Shown here: piece after piece, positions 63,879-64,000 of the stretch
Layout: each line of letters begins with the position of its first letter
Numbering within the stretch: the stretch's first letter is position 1
NCBI RefSeq assembly: GCF_022809095.1
Contig: NZ_JALAZE010000010.1
Span: forward strand, 53,006-117,005
Direction of reading: 5' to 3'
Origin: Bacillus kexueae
GTDB taxonomy: Bacteria; Bacillota; Bacilli; Bacillales; Aeribacillaceae
DNA: 64,000 nucleotides
Position numbers and translations under genes: made by a program
The notes under the pieces: model-generated
Databases searched by the model: none
What the model was told of the DNA's origin: nothing
The model's input: only the letters and a program-made list of their open reading frames with translations

Positions 63879-64000
63879 TGACCCCTGTCAAGTAGACAGG
63901 AATAAAAAAGCACATTTAAGCAACCTGAGTCCTATATTCATAAGGACTCAGGTTGTTTAATTTTTTTTGAAACCGTTGGTGGTTATAAAAACGGATATAT
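63879..64000 (-). mobile_element. 3' end of an IS3-family element, runs off the window
   Basis: The element's outer end begins near TGACCCCTGTCAAG (63879) and continues to the window edge. The transposase C-terminus is encoded inside. The hairpin at 63921-63955 lies in its coding end. Only one end is visible, so completeness is unknown. Confidence 0.75.
63916..64000 (-). CDS. IS3-family transposase OrfB, C-terminal fragment in window
   Basis: 27 codons before a TAA at 63916-63918 read YIRFYNHQRFQKKLNNLSPY then EYRTQVA. This is the end of an IS3-group DDE transposase (family pattern YI-YYN--R---KL---SP--YR). The remaining gene lies beyond the window. A 13-bp inverted repeat (CAACCTGAGTCCT / AGGACTCAGGTTG) in the last codons could act as a terminator. 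Confidence 0.85.
   Translation of the reverse strand, partial: YIRFYNHQRFQKKLNNLSPYEYRTQVA

Overview
The window looks like a chromosome segment of a low-GC Gram-positive in the Bacillaceae. Supporting evidence: strong AGGAGG-type ribosome binding sites, ComK, the ywqB-ywqA (SWIM/SNF2) pair beside Wzz/tyrosine-kinase/PHP-phosphatase genes, a match to the Bacillales EAR antitermination RNA, a CcpA-type cre site and a dispersed repeat typical of Bacillaceae. No rRNA, tRNA or CRISPR array was seen.

Layout. 1-5.6 kb: the 5' part of a secreted fibronectin-III/leucine-rich-repeat protein (minus strand), then a small exported protein followed by a three-gene ABC exporter (plus). 5.8-11.1 kb (minus): a five-gene operon of ornithine-cyclodeaminase-family enzyme, small symporter-accessory protein, SSS symporter, GntP-type permease and glycerate kinase. 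11.4-19.8 kb: a tripartite tricarboxylate transporter (tctCBA) with an AtuA/DUF1446 + DUF4387 pair, a convergent CitA/CitB-type two-component system and a DUF819 membrane protein, apparently one carboxylate-uptake regulon. 20.2-23.2 kb: two zinc-ribbon membrane proteins and comK.

24.2-34.3 kb is accessory. It holds an orphan DnaD-like/DnaB-like replication module, an eleven-copy 21-bp direct-repeat array, then a visibly AT-rich five-gene cassette: two tail-anchored coiled-coil proteins, an Mrr-like nuclease fused to membrane helices, and two dynamin-like GTPases. The cassette lies between two copies of a 25-bp perfect direct repeat and is followed by an IS21 istB remnant and an in-frame duplicated scrap of the PTS regulator gene that lies downstream. 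I consider it the best candidate for an undescribed system, most plausibly membrane-acting phage defence; that function is inference. 34.3-39.1 kb: a VanZ-like protein and an ascorbate-type PTS whose only visible EIIA is fused to its PRD regulator. 39.1-40.5 kb is decayed non-coding DNA.

40.5-58.5 kb (minus) is one long exopolysaccharide operon, read from 58.5 down: Wzz, tyrosine kinase, PHP phosphatase, EAR RNA, an intrinsic terminator, gtaB, initiating sugar transferase, pseudaminic acid genes (pseB, pseC, pseF, pseG, a formyltransferase, pseI), flippase, capsule-type glycosyltransferase, polymerase, SGNH hydrolase, and after a 690-bp gap a GT4 mannosyltransferase-like gene and manC. EAR followed by internal terminators fits processive antitermination. 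58.7-64.0 kb: two tiny minus-strand genes, ywqB-ywqA, a 31-codon gene, and the 3' end of an IS3-family element running off the edge.
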